NCBI RefSeq assembly: GCF_017497985.1
Contig: NZ_JAGDFV010000016.1
Coordinates: 19,337-83,336 of the forward strand
DNA: 64,000 nucleotides
Source of the DNA: Meiothermus sp. CFH 77666
GTDB taxonomy: Bacteria; Deinococcota; Deinococci; Deinococcales; Thermaceae
Direction: 5' to 3'
Shown here: in pieces, positions 43,554 through 53,505 of the stretch
Position numbering within the stretch: position 1 is the first letter of the stretch
Layout of the letters: every line of letters starts with the position of its first letter
Made by a program: the position numbers and the translations under genes
The notes under the pieces: generated by a model
Databases searched by the model: none
What the model was told of the DNA's origin: nothing
Seen by the model: only the letters and a program-made list of their open reading frames with translations

Positions 43554-43862
43554 ATGAACATCAGCGAAAACGTTTGGAGAACCATTGGGCGCGGAACCGT
43601 ACATCCGAGCGAAGTGCTGAACACCCTTATTGAACTCGATAACCGCAAGGGCCAGATTGGTTTGTGGGCCCTGGAAAACGAACTGCGCCAGAAACTGCCC
43701 CTGCTTCGCCCCATGGCCCGCCCGCTGGCCCAGGCCTGGCTCGAGGCCACCATCCAGTACCGCACCACCTACTACCCCGAAACCCGCCTAACCCGCCTCT
43801 GGAATCGCCTGGTGGGGGCCGATGCCCCAGGCGAAGCCAGAACCCTGCCCATGGCCAGCTAG
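43554..43862 (+). CDS. hypothetical protein controlled by a predicted DdrO operator
   Basis: A 102-aa soluble, mostly helical protein I do not recognise (MNISENVWRTIGRGT, IELDNRKGQIGLWALENEL, PLAQAWLEATIQYRTTYY). It has many Arg and Trp and no Cys, with no signal peptide. GGGAGG precedes the ATG by about 8 bases. The 17-bp operator and its divergent position relative to ddrO predict induction by DNA damage through IrrE and DdrO. The small RAM-domain gene begins 50 bases downstream and may be co-transcribed. Confidence 0.7.
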   Translation: MNISENVWRTIGRGTVHPSEVLNTLIELDNRKGQIGLWALENELRQKLPLLRPMARPLAQAWLEATIQYRTTYYPETRLTRLWNRLVGADAPGEARTLPMAS

Positions 43863-43912
43863 TGCCGCGCACTGACCCCAGGGTCGAAGCGCATAGGGTA
43901 CGGGAGGCGGTT

Positions 43913-44293
43913 ATGTTCTCAACATTTTTTTGGGAAGTAGAGGCCCGGGATCGGCAACAACGCCTGCTCGAGGACACCGTGGGGATTGGCCCCACTCTTC
44001 CAAAAGCTGTACAGGAGGCCCGCATGATGCAACTCGCTCAGCAAGTCCAGGTTTCAACGGTGGGGAATATCCGCCCAGTGTCTGCTTATGTGTTTGTCTC
44101 TTGTACTCAACCCAAGCGCATCGCTCACGCCCTGAGCCGCCTGCCAGGGGTGGTCAAGGCCGATGCCCTGCTGGGGGCCTCCGAGGCGGTGCTGGTGGTG
44201 GAGCGGCACAACTTTGAAGCGCTGCAAACCCTCTTGACCGAAGTGCAGTCCACCCCCGGAGTCAAGAAAGTTTCAGTAAAGTTAGCAGCATGA
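43913..44293 (+). CDS. stand-alone Lrp/AsnC-type ligand-binding (RAM) domain protein
   Basis: A 126-aa protein. Residues 1-50 are helical and unassigned. Residues 55-126 fit the RAM fold of Lrp/AsnC proteins (VSAYVFVSCTQ, ALSRLPGVVKADALLG, STPGVKKVSVKL). No helix-turn-helix is present. Such stand-alone RAM proteins bind amino acids or modulate full-length Lrp proteins. The ATG at 43913 follows a GGGAGG site. It lies downstream of the RDRM-controlled gene. Confidence 0.75.
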   Translation: MFSTFFWEVEARDRQQRLLEDTVGIGPTLPKAVQEARMMQLAQQVQVSTVGNIRPVSAYVFVSCTQPKRIAHALSRLPGVVKADALLGASEAVLVVERHNFEALQTLLTEVQSTPGVKKVSVKLAA

Positions 44294-44305
44294 ACGGAGC
44301 CCGTG

Positions 44306-45202
44306 ATGTCCAAAATTGTGCCCAACCTGTGGTTTGATCAAGAGGCCAAACAAGCTGCTGAGTTTTACTGTGCGGTGTTCCCCGAGGCCAAGATCACTCA
44401 TTCTGTGGTTTTGCGCGACACCCCGTCGGGTGACTGCGATCTGGTCTCGTTTGAGCTGGCGGGCCAGCCCTTCATGGCCATCAGCGCGGGGCCGTTGTTC
44501 AAGTTCAATCCTTCGGTCTCTTTTATCCTGAACTTTGACCCTTCCCAGGGCCGTACCAGGGAAGACCTCGAGGCTTTATGGAACAGCCTTTTGTCCGGCG
44601 GTGAGGCGCTAATGCCGTTGGGCCCGTACCCTTTTGCACCCCTTTTCGGTTATCTTCGGGATCGGTACGGGGTCTTCTGGCAGTTAATTCTTTCCGACAA
44701 CATGGAACCCAGGCTTCCCTTTGTCATCCCGTCACTCTTATTTGTGGGGGATTTGCACGGCAAGGCCGAGGAAGCCCAGAACTTCTATTTGTCGATTTTC
44801 AAAGATGCTCACAGTGGCGTGACCTTTCGCTACCCGGCTGGCTCGGAGCCCGAGCAAGAGGGCACGCTGATGTACAGCGATTTTACGCTGGAGGGCCAGT
44901 GGTTTTCGGTTTCGGAGAGCGCCCTACAGCATGGTTTCAGCTTCAATGAAGCAGTCTCATTCATGGTGTTTTGTGATACCCAGGAAGAGATTGATTATTA
45001 CTGGTCAAAGCTCTCGGCAGTTCCCGAGGCCGAGCAGTGTGGCTGGCTCAAAGACCAATACGGCCTGAGCTGGCAAGTTGTGCCCAGGGCCATGCTAGCC
45101 ATGCTCCAGGAGCCCGACCAGGAGCGGGTGCAGCGGGTTAATCAGGCTGTGCTCCAGATGAAAAAGCTCGAGCTAGCAGAACTGCAAAGGGCTTACGCCT
45201 AA
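44306..45202 (+). CDS. two-domain VOC (PhnB/3-dmu-9 type) protein
   Basis: A 298-aa protein made of two VOC units. The first starts KIVPNLWFDQEAKQAAEFYCAVFP and ends DRYGVFWQL; the second begins near residue 150 (AEEAQNFYLSIFKD) and ends KDQYGLSWQVVP. Such proteins are annotated as PhnB or 3-demethylubiquinone methyltransferase-like, but their function is generally unknown. The ATG at 44306 was chosen over the adjacent GTG. Confidence 0.85.
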   Translation: MSKIVPNLWFDQEAKQAAEFYCAVFPEAKITHSVVLRDTPSGDCDLVSFELAGQPFMAISAGPLFKFNPSVSFILNFDPSQGRTREDLEALWNSLLSGGEALMPLGPYPFAPLFGYLRDRYGVFWQLILSDNMEPRLPFVIPSLLFVGDLHGKAEEAQNFYLSIFKDAHSGVTFRYPAGSEPEQEGTLMYSDFTLEGQWFSVSESALQHGFSFNEAVSFMVFCDTQEEIDYYWSKLSAVPEAEQCGWLKDQYGLSWQVVPRAMLAMLQEPDQERVQRVNQAVLQMKKLELAELQRAYA

Positions 45203-45270
45203 GCGGTTATGACCAGGGTTATGCTAGCCAGGGCAATCTATGAGGTCGCCCCCCATTTTGAGGTGCCCCC

Positions 45271-45636
45271 ATGAAGGTGATGGTTTCGGCAATCATTCCG
45301 GTGGTGCCCAGCCGCGATGTGCAGGAGTCTTTGCGTTTTTATCAGGCCTATCTGGGCTTTCAAGACCCCTTTACCTGGGGGGAAAACCCCGTCGAGTACG
45401 GTGGACTGAGCCGGGAGGGGCTGCGGCTGCATTTCTACCACGAACCCAACCCCCTGGTTGGCCAGCACTATGCTTTGCGCCTCGAGGTAGACGAGGTGGA
45501 CTTGCTCTACGTGGGCTGCGAGGCGGCGGGTATCGTGCACCCCAACGGTAGGCTGGAAAACAAGCCCTGGGGCACCCGCGAGTTCACTGTGCTCGACCCC
45601 TCTGGGGTAGCCATCCGGGTCTATCAGGCGCTTTAG
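45271..45636 (+). CDS. VOC/glyoxalase-fold (bleomycin-resistance-like) protein
   Basis: A 121-aa single VOC domain: IIPVVPSRDVQESLRFYQAYLGF, then the repeated half ending PWGTREFTVLDPSGVAIRVY. It resembles bleomycin-binding proteins, but most such genes are unassigned. Its stop overlaps the end of the convergent nitroreductase gene by 4 bases. Confidence 0.85.
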   Translation: MKVMVSAIIPVVPSRDVQESLRFYQAYLGFQDPFTWGENPVEYGGLSREGLRLHFYHEPNPLVGQHYALRLEVDEVDLLYVGCEAAGIVHPNGRLENKPWGTREFTVLDPSGVAIRVYQAL

Positions 45637-46586
45637 GGAATAACCCGCTCTTTAGGAGCTTGCAACAGGGCCTGGCTCAGGGCTTCGCCGGGCTGGCCCT
45701 CGCCCCGGTAGGCCTCGGGCTCTTTCTCGATCCAGACGTAGCCCTTGCTATGGAACTGGAGGCTGCGAAAGCCCTGTGCGAAGGTCGCCTCGATGAGCTG
45801 GCCCAGCGAGCCCGCCTCGAGGCCCCGCGCTTGCAGCTCCTGCAGCAACTTTGGCGGCAGGTCGGGCTCGAAGCCCTGCAGAGCGGTGAGCACCTGGTAG
45901 GCCCGCTCCCGCTGCTCCATGGTGCCGCCCTGAGCAAAGTAGCGCTCCAGCACCCGGTACCAGTCGCCGCTTCTGGTGATGGGGGCCATATCGGCGTAGG
46001 CTTGCTCGAGTGCCTCCGGGCTGTAGTCCCGGTACTGGTTCTCGTGCACCACCAAATCGCGTGACAGGCGCGGGCGCGGGGCTGGGCTTTCGTCCGGCAC
46101 GCCCACACACAGCCCCGCTACCGGAACCACCCCCTGCGGTAGCTTGCAGAGCCGGACAATCTCCCGAATGCCGTTCAGCACCCCTCCAATCCACACAATG
46201 CCGTAGCCCAGGCTCTCGGCCATGGTGGCCAGGGCACTTCCGGCCAGCACCGCATCGGTGATGGCGAAGTGCAGGGCGGTGCGGGGCCAGCGCCCAAAAG
46301 TACCTCCCCGGTGCTCCACCAGCTTTTGCAGCCGGTGCACATCGGCCAGAATCAGGAAAAACTCGGCGCAGGTCTCGATGTGGGGGTTCTGGCCGGAGTG
46401 GCTCGAGATTTCCCTTCTGAGCACCGGGTCGCTGATGCGCAGCAGGCTGTACATCTGCGCGGTGGCATCGGTGGGGGCCCGCTGGGCTGCCAACAGAAGC
46501 TTGTCCAGGTCGCCCTCGCGCAGGGGCTCGGGCTTGAACTTGCGCACGCTGGCCCGGCGCTGGTATAGCTCGTAGAGGTCGCTCAC
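45633..46586 (-). CDS. nitroreductase-family flavoprotein with C-terminal extension
   Basis: A 317-aa FMN oxidoreductase. The family N-terminus RRASVRKFKPEPL, the AQRAPTDATAQMYSLLRI segment, and GYGIVWIGGVLNGI with VVPVAGLCVG fit NfsA-like nitroreductases. About 85 residues follow the catalytic domain, are helical, and are unassigned. Physiological substrate unknown. Confidence 0.88.
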   Translation of the reverse strand: MSDLYELYQRRASVRKFKPEPLREGDLDKLLLAAQRAPTDATAQMYSLLRISDPVLRREISSHSGQNPHIETCAEFFLILADVHRLQKLVEHRGGTFGRWPRTALHFAITDAVLAGSALATMAESLGYGIVWIGGVLNGIREIVRLCKLPQGVVPVAGLCVGVPDESPAPRPRLSRDLVVHENQYRDYSPEALEQAYADMAPITRSGDWYRVLERYFAQGGTMEQRERAYQVLTALQGFEPDLPPKLLQELQARGLEAGSLGQLIEATFAQGFRSLQFHSKGYVWIEKEPEAYRGEGQPGEALSQALLQAPKERVIP

Positions 46587-46643
46587 GGGGCTAGCCTATC
46601 GCCAGGGTGCGCGTCTAACTGTGGCGCCGGTTGTAGAGCTCTG

Positions 46644-47102
46644 CTAGGAGAGCTTTTTTTCCATGCAAATGCTCAGTGGGTCTTCGAAGTAGGGGCCAAA
46701 AGGGGGGATACGCCGGAAGCCAAAGCCCTCATACAAACCGATGGCCTCGGTCTGGGCCACCCCGGTCTCGAGGCGGAGTACCCGAATGCCTCGCTCGGCA
46801 GCGTAGGCTTCCAGATGGGCCAGCAGTTGCTTTCCCACCCCCCGCCCACGAAACCCAGGCCGCACGAACATGCGCTTGAGTTCGGCGTATTCGTTGCCAA
46901 AAATCTGCACCCCGCCGCAGCCCACCGGCTGCTTGTCCAGGTACACCACGAAGAAGGCGACCCCCTGCTGGATTAGCTTTTCCACGCTGTAGCCGTGGCG
47001 GCTCTCGGGGGGGTAGTGGGGGTTCAGTACCGCATCGAGCTCGGCAATCAACGCTCGAGCCACAGCGCTGTCGGGTTGCTCGGGTTGAATGTGTACCCGC
47101 AT
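46644..47102 (-). CDS. GNAT-family N-acetyltransferase
   Basis: A 152-aa acetyltransferase with the acetyl-CoA loop as RPGFRGRGVGKQLL (about residues 81-94) and the LETGVAQTEAIGLYEGFGFRR segment near the end. The acceptor is unknown. It begins 3 bases after the pgk stop on the same strand, so it is likely co-transcribed with pgk. Confidence 0.88.
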   Translation of the reverse strand: MRVHIQPEQPDSAVARALIAELDAVLNPHYPPESRHGYSVEKLIQQGVAFFVVYLDKQPVGCGGVQIFGNEYAELKRMFVRPGFRGRGVGKQLLAHLEAYAAERGIRVLRLETGVAQTEAIGLYEGFGFRRIPPFGPYFEDPLSICMEKKLS

Positions 47103-47105
47103 GCT

Positions 47106-48293
47106 TTAGCTGAGCGCTTCGATGCCCGGTAGGGTGCCCAGCTCCAGCAGCTCGAGGCTGGCCCCCCCGCCGGTGGAGACATGGCTGAACCTATCCGCCA
47201 TGCCCAGCTTGTTGGCAGCCGCCACCGAGTCGCCGCCGCCAATCACGGTAAAAGCCCCCTGAAGCCTGGCAATGGCCTCGCCCACTGCCAGCGTGCCCTT
47301 GGCAAAGTCGTCCACCTCAAACACGCCCATAGGCCCATTCCACAGCACCGTCCTGGCCCCTTGCAGGGCCTCGGCAAAGCTACGAGCACTCTCGGGGCCG
47401 ATGTCCAGCCCCATCCAGTCCGCTTCAATCGCATCCGCAGGCATAATGCGGGTAGGCGTTCCCGCCTCTATCTTCTGGGCGGCCACCACATCGGTGGGCA
47501 GCAGTAGCTTCACCCCCAGGTCGGCGGCTTTTTTGAGCAGATCCCGAGCCAGATCCAGCTTGTCGTCCTCGACCAGACTCTTGCCCACCTGCCCCCCCTG
47601 GGCTTTGATAAAGGTAAAAGCCATGGCGCCGCCAATCACCATGCCGGTTACTTTGGGCAGCAGGTTCTCAATTACCCCGATCTTGTCCGAGACCTTGGCC
47701 CCGCCCAGCACCACCCAGTAGGGCTTCTGGGGGTTGTGGAGTACCTTGCCAATGCTCTCGACCTCCTTCTCCATCAGGAAGCCGGCATAGCTTGGCAGAA
47801 ACCGGGCCACCCCGGTGACCGAGGCGTGCGCCCGGTGGGCCGAGCCAAACGCATCCAGCACAAAAGCGTCGCCCAGGCGGGCGAAATTTTTGGCCAGGGT
47901 TTCATCGTTTTTTTCCTCGCCCGGTTCAAAGCGCACGTTGTCCAGCAGAATCACGGAGCCAGAAGGCGCCGACTTTACTTTTTCCAGGGTGGCCTCACTG
48001 GCCGGGGTGAGTTCGGGCGAGCCCCCAATAAAAATCACCGGCCTGCCCAGGTGTTTTTCCAGTACCGGGGCCACCGGTGCAAGGCTGCTGGCGTCTTCGT
48101 AGCCGCCTTTGGGGCGCCCCAGGTGCGAGAACAACACCAGGGTCGCACCCTGCTCCAACAGATGCTTAAGGGTCGGAATGGCCGCCGCAACCCGGGTCTC
48201 GTCCTTGACCTTGCCCTCCTTGATGGGCACGTTGAAATCTACCCGTACCAGCACCCGCTTCCCGGCAGCGTTGAAGTCCTTTAGCGTTCGCAT
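47106..48293 (-). CDS. pgk: phosphoglycerate kinase
   Basis: A 395-aa glycolytic kinase transferring phosphate from 1,3-bisphosphoglycerate to ADP. It has [11 protein letters not shown] near the N-terminus, [11 protein letters not shown], and [12 protein letters not shown] with [12 protein letters not shown] at the C-terminus. It follows gap on the same strand after a 250-base gap filled with repeat DNA; a long perfect inverted repeat lies just upstream of its start. Confidence 0.97.
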   Translation of the reverse strand: MRTLKDFNAAGKRVLVRVDFNVPIKEGKVKDETRVAAAIPTLKHLLEQGATLVLFSHLGRPKGGYEDASSLAPVAPVLEKHLGRPVIFIGGSPELTPASEATLEKVKSAPSGSVILLDNVRFEPGEEKNDETLAKNFARLGDAFVLDAFGSAHRAHASVTGVARFLPSYAGFLMEKEVESIGKVLHNPQKPYWVVLGGAKVSDKIGVIENLLPKVTGMVIGGAMAFTFIKAQGGQVGKSLVEDDKLDLARDLLKKAADLGVKLLLPTDVVAAQKIEAGTPTRIMPADAIEADWMGLDIGPESARSFAEALQGARTVLWNGPMGVFEVDDFAKGTLAVGEAIARLQGAFTVIGGGDSVAAANKLGMADRFSHVSTGGGASLELLELGTLPGIEALS

Positions 48294-48313
48294 ACTGCAC
48301 CTCCTGTAATACC

Positions 48314-48368
48314 GGATTCAAAAAACAGTTGACAGAACCAAAAGTCCAACAGGCTGTTTTTTGAATCC
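48314..48368. promoter_or_regulatory. 15-bp perfect inverted repeat upstream of pgk
   Basis: GGATTCAAAAAACAG (48314-48328) and CTGTTTTTTGAATCC (48354-48368) are exact reverse complements, 25 bases apart. It lies 20 bases upstream of the pgk start in the gap-pgk interval. It may be an attenuator, a processing site, or the end of the family C repeat. Confidence 0.5.
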
Positions 48369-48456
48369 CAGAGCACACCCCTCCCTTTGGTCGGCGAAAA
48401 AGCGTCTCCCGCTGGTCGGGCTGATTCGTCACGGTTTAGCTGTGAACCAACCGAAG
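48340..48456. repeat. dispersed repeat, family C, copy 2
   Basis: Matches 40275-40426 in TTTTGAATCCCAGAGCACAC, CCCTTTGGTCG, CGAAAAAGCGTCTCCCG and GAACCAACCGAA. It lacks the middle 40 bases and has a weaker terminal hairpin. It is followed by a CCCCTCTCC/GGAGAGGGG palindrome (48470-48495). Confidence 0.65.
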
Positions 48457-48545
48457 CTGGTATCAAAACCCCTCTCCTTTTTGGGAGAGGGGATGGGGTG
48501 AGGGAAATCCCCCTCCCAACCTCCCCCATCAGGGGGGAGGAGCAT

Positions 48546-49845
<1,300 letters not shown>

Positions 49846-51076
49846 CTAGGCGGCTTTCTGGGCCTTGTCGAGCGCGGCTTTGGGGGCGGCCTGCCCCAGC
49901 ACAGCTTCCTTGATGGCCTGGCCCAAAATGTCAAAGCGGACCTGCTCCCACTGCGAGAGGGCCGGCTCAAAGCGGGCAAAACGGGCCTGGTTGATGGTTA
50001 CGCCGAACGCGGGGTTCTCCTTCACGAAGCGGGTCACCACGGGGTCTACCGCCGAGCCCTGGTTGACCGGCACGTAGTTGGCCGCTACGCCGAGCACCGC
50101 CTGGGCCTTGGGGGTGATGATAAAGCGCAGGAAGTCGGCGGCCACACGCTTTTCTTTGTCGTCGGCCCCCTTGAACACCACGATGTTGGAGCCCTGCACC
50201 AAGCAAAACCGGGCTGTTTGTCGGTGCGGTCTGGCAGGGTGGCCACGCCGACATCAATCTTGGCCGCCCGGACATAAAAACTGTAGCCCGCCGAGGTGTC
50301 GGTGGCGAAACCAAACACCCCCGAGCCGAAGTTCTCGTTGATGAAGCCGTTGGTGATGGGCTTGGCCCAGCCGTCCTTGACGGCCTTGACCAGGAACTCG
50401 AGGGCCTCCAGCCCTTTGGGCGAGTTGAGCACCAGCTTGTCGTTTTGCAGGTAGTTGCCCCCAGGGTGAAGAACCAGTAGGCATAGGTCGAGGCATCGGG
50501 TACAAACCAGTACACCTGCTGTTTTTCGCCCTCGGAAATCTTCTTGGCGGTCTCCACAAACTCTTGAATGCTCAGGGGCACTCGAGCGTTGTATTTTGTC
50601 AGAAGGTCGCGGTTGAAATAGAGCAACTGGATGCTCTTGTTGAAGGGCACCCCGTACACCTGCCCGTTCATCTTGACCGCGTTGGCAAACAGCGGGTTAA
50701 CCCCCTTCAAGTCCACCCCCAGGCTGGGAATGGGCAGCAGGGCGTCGCTTTCCAGGTAGAGCGCTATGTTGTTTTCGAAGGCCTGGGCCATCACCGGGAT
50801 TTTGCCCGAAGCAAACGAAGCCTTGATTTTGGTGGAAAGGTCGTGGTAGTTGCCCTGGTTAACCTGGCGCACGCAAACCTTGCCCCCCTGGGTGCGGTTA
50901 AACTCCACGGCCAGATTGTCAAGGGCGTCCTTGGGCACCCCGCCCCGGAAGCCGTGTCAGCGCTCGGCCACCACCTCGGCTTTTTCGCACTGCGCTTTGA
51001 TGACATCTTCGGGTCTTTGCTGGGCCAAGCCCAGGCCAGCCACCACTACCCACATTCCAATCAACCACTGTTTCAT
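49846..51076 (-). pseudogene. ABC sugar-type substrate-binding protein, disrupted
   Basis: Starts with a signal peptide (MKQWLIGMWVVVAGLGLA). Codon 40 is an in-frame TGA (50957-50959) in EVVAER-stop-HGFRGG, where relatives would be expected to have Trp. A one-base loss in a C run near 50458-50462 shifts the frame within LGGNYLQND, and another loss near 50203-50208 shifts it again before VQGSNIVVFKGADD. Joined, the product is a family 1 extracellular solute-binding protein of about 410 aa. No permease genes are adjacent. It is either a true pseudogene or carries sequencing errors. Confidence 0.8.
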
Positions 51077-51199
51077 ACCAACCTCCGCAAACACTGTTGG
51101 GCCCCAGTGTCAGGGCTGTGTGAGCCCACCCGCCCCCCATTTATACCCTGGCTTTGCAGTGCAGACCACCGGTTTGCTAGAGTGCATCTGGCGCTCCCT

Positions 51200-51778
51200 A
51201 TGGACTTTCTACTGGTGTTGCTGGCCTACCTGATCGGTTCGATTAATTTCCCTATCCTGGCGGGTCGCTTACGGGGTTGGGACATCCGCGAGCGTGACCT
51301 GGCCGGTACGTCCGGGGTTTTTCGCCAACTGGGAAAGGGTTGGGGGGTGGGGGTGGGGGTGCTCGAGGTGGGCAAGGGGATGTTGGCCGCCTGGCTGGCG
51401 GGCTTATCGGCCAGTTTCTGGGCCGCGCCGCTGTGTGCTCTGGCCGTGGTGGCCGGTCACATCTGGCCTGTCTGGTTTGGCTTTCGGGGAGGGGGGGGCT
51501 TGGCGGCCGCAGGGGGCTACGCGCTCTGGACCTTCCCCCAGGAAACCCTCTGGAGCCTGCTGGTTTTTGCGCTCGGGTTGGGGGTCTATTTTCTGCTTTT
51601 CAAGCGAGACCGCTTTCAAGGGATTGGCTCCATCCCGTTTGCGGCCATCCTGGCTTTTCTTTATCTGGCTTATGTTCTGGGGGCGGATGCCAGAGCCTTC
51701 TACACCCTACTTGCGCTGGGGGGGGTCATGGCGCTGCGGGGGGTACTGGTGCTCACAGGCCGTTGGTGGCACCGCTAG
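51200..51778 (+). CDS. divergent PlsY-like membrane protein
   Basis: A 192-aa integral membrane protein with the topology of PlsY, which makes lysophosphatidate from acyl-phosphate. AYLIGSINFPIL and GWDIRE match motif 1, but the GSGNxGATN core reads LAGTSGVFR. Motif 2, GHxxPxxxxFKGGKG, reads GHIWPVWFGFRGGGG, lacking the Lys residues. Activity as a true PlsY is therefore doubtful. The ATG at 51200 was chosen as the first with membrane topology. Confidence 0.75.
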   Translation: MDFLLVLLAYLIGSINFPILAGRLRGWDIRERDLAGTSGVFRQLGKGWGVGVGVLEVGKGMLAAWLAGLSASFWAAPLCALAVVAGHIWPVWFGFRGGGGLAAAGGYALWTFPQETLWSLLVFALGLGVYFLLFKRDRFQGIGSIPFAAILAFLYLAYVLGADARAFYTLLALGGVMALRGVLVLTGRWWHR

Positions 51779-51808
51779 CGAAAAGGGGCAAAAGCCAGAA
51801 AAGCAGGG

Positions 51809-52972
51809 TCAGGACAGGCCGATATAGCTCAAATACCACTGCACAATGGCGGTGCCATAGAAAAAGGCAATTAACCCCCCAATGGCCAGGTACGGCCCAA
51901 AGGGAATCTGGTTGTCGCCCCCAAACCGGCGCATGATCAGGCCAAGGATGGCGCCCGCAAATACCGCCACAAAAAGCCCTACCAGCAGGTTGGTGAAGCC
52001 CAGCCAGACCCCCAGAAAGCCTGCCAGCACCACATCGCCATAGCCCATCACGGTCACGTAGCCGGTGGGGTTTTCGGCCTCGAGCTCGGGTTCGACCTTG
52101 TCGGAGGGGTTGCGAAGCCACCAGTAGAGCATGCCCGCCAGGGCCATGCCCCCTGCGCTTACCAGCATGCCGCGCAGACTCTCGAGGGGCGATAAGCCCA
52201 GCACCCAGGCCAGCAGGGGCGCCAACGCGGTGAGCCCCAGGGTCAGGCCGTCGTGCAGCGCGAATACCTTTCCGCTGCGGGCGTTGAGCGAGGCATTGAA
52301 GAGCCCCACCACAATGCCCAACCCGCCCAACCAAACGCCCTCCACCGTGCCCAGCATGCCCCCCCAGGCCCCCACCATGGCGGCCAGGTGTACCAGGTGC
52401 AGGCCAAAGGGGCCCTCGCGGGGGCCATCCTTCAAGCGGTTGTAGAGCAGGCCCCCAAAGCCCGCAAACAAGGCCACCAGCCCAGCCCCCATCAGGCCGC
52501 TGTCAATGGCTTGTGGAAAAGCCTGTGGATAACCGAGCAGTAAGGCCCCCAGCAACCCCAGCAAGATACCGGCAAAGTTGAGGGAGTTGGGCAGGGTCTT
52601 GGTATCAATATCTATAAACGAGAGCGCAATCAGTAAAGCGATAAAAGCCCAGATGAAGAGTAAGTCGGGAAAAACCGGGTGAAGGAGGGCTGCTGCGGTA
52701 AAGAGAACCGCCGTCAGGGCTTCCACAGCCGGATAGCGCGCCGAGATGGGGGCCTTACAACTTTTGCACCGACCCCCCTGGACAACCCAGGAGATTATGG
52801 GCACCAACTCGAGGGGGGAGAGCACCTGCCCACAGTGGGGGCAACGCGAGCGGGGCCACACCACCGAGATGCCAGCTGGAAGGCGATAAATAACCACATT
52901 CAGAAACGAGCCAACCAGGCTGCCCAGCACAAACGCGAACACTGCCAGCAGAGGCAAAGGGAAAAAATCCAC
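51809..52972 (-). CDS. pilD: prepilin peptidase / N-methyltransferase
   Basis: A 387-aa membrane aspartyl protease that cleaves and methylates type IV prepilins. The N-terminal methylase-type domain has paired CxxC zinc sites (CPHCG, CKSCK). The two catalytic Asp motifs are present: IDIDTKTLP near residue 122 and GYGDV near residue 310. An insertion of about 130 residues between them makes it longer than usual (about 250-290 aa). The start is GTG, 6 bases after TACAAT. It would serve pili and DNA uptake. Confidence 0.92.
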   Translation of the reverse strand: MDFFPLPLLAVFAFVLGSLVGSFLNVVIYRLPAGISVVWPRSRCPHCGQVLSPLELVPIISWVVQGGRCKSCKAPISARYPAVEALTAVLFTAAALLHPVFPDLLFIWAFIALLIALSFIDIDTKTLPNSLNFAGILLGLLGALLLGYPQAFPQAIDSGLMGAGLVALFAGFGGLLYNRLKDGPREGPFGLHLVHLAAMVGAWGGMLGTVEGVWLGGLGIVVGLFNASLNARSGKVFALHDGLTLGLTALAPLLAWVLGLSPLESLRGMLVSAGGMALAGMLYWWLRNPSDKVEPELEAENPTGYVTVMGYGDVVLAGFLGVWLGFTNLLVGLFVAVFAGAILGLIMRRFGGDNQIPFGPYLAIGGLIAFFYGTAIVQWYLSYIGLS

Positions 52973-53505
52973 CCCGTTATTGTAGGTGCTCGGTGTCGGA
53001 TCACCTGTGATGTACTACAGGGATGGGCCGAAAACTTTCTGGGGGAGGTATAAAGCAACGTTCTCAATGAACTCAGGGGAGAACGGTCTACTACGCCTTG
53101 CCCGTTTCTAATAAGGGAGGGCGGGGAGGGTATTGAGTGAGGCCCTCAACCGACCGGCTGCACGAAGACGCTGCTCAGCAACCCCGCCTAACCTCCCAGG
53201 CTGTAGGGTGAGGAACGAAAAGGTGTTTGCTTCGGCTTCTGCCGGAAAGTACAGCATGAACTGTGGCATAGCCGTGTAAGACCGAAATGGGTACATCTGT
53301 ACGGGTATTTGCACGACTGTGCATTGATTGTTAAGTTTGTGTGGGCTTAACGGCAACGTGGCTTTACGCCTGGTTATTGACCGGTTTGCGTCGAGAAAAG
53401 TGCAATCGGGGCGGCATTTGGTCATTTGCAAGGATTTCTAAAAGCAGACCGCTCTTACGGTTATTTCAACGCCCAATGCACACTGTGGTTATCCCCAGAA
53501 ACACC
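52973..53505. other. intergenic region with family B repeat
   Basis: It contains the leaderless pilD promoter (TACAAT, 52979-52984 on the minus strand, 6 bases before the GTG) and the family B repeat. The remaining 53330-53505 is lower-GC DNA with no gene seen. Confidence 0.5.
53101..53330. repeat. dispersed repeat, family B, copy 2
   Basis: Shares the GGGGAGGGTATTGAGTGAGG, GCTGCTCAGCAACCCC, CCTAACCTCCC and GAGGAACGAAAAGG core with 40024-40267 and the CTGTACGGGTATTTGCACGACTGTG end. It has an extra 40 bases before the right end. Confidence 0.6.

Noticed and set aside
45240..45551. 103-aa frame overlapping the single-domain VOC gene
   Set aside because: Out-of-frame shadow of a clear VOC protein.
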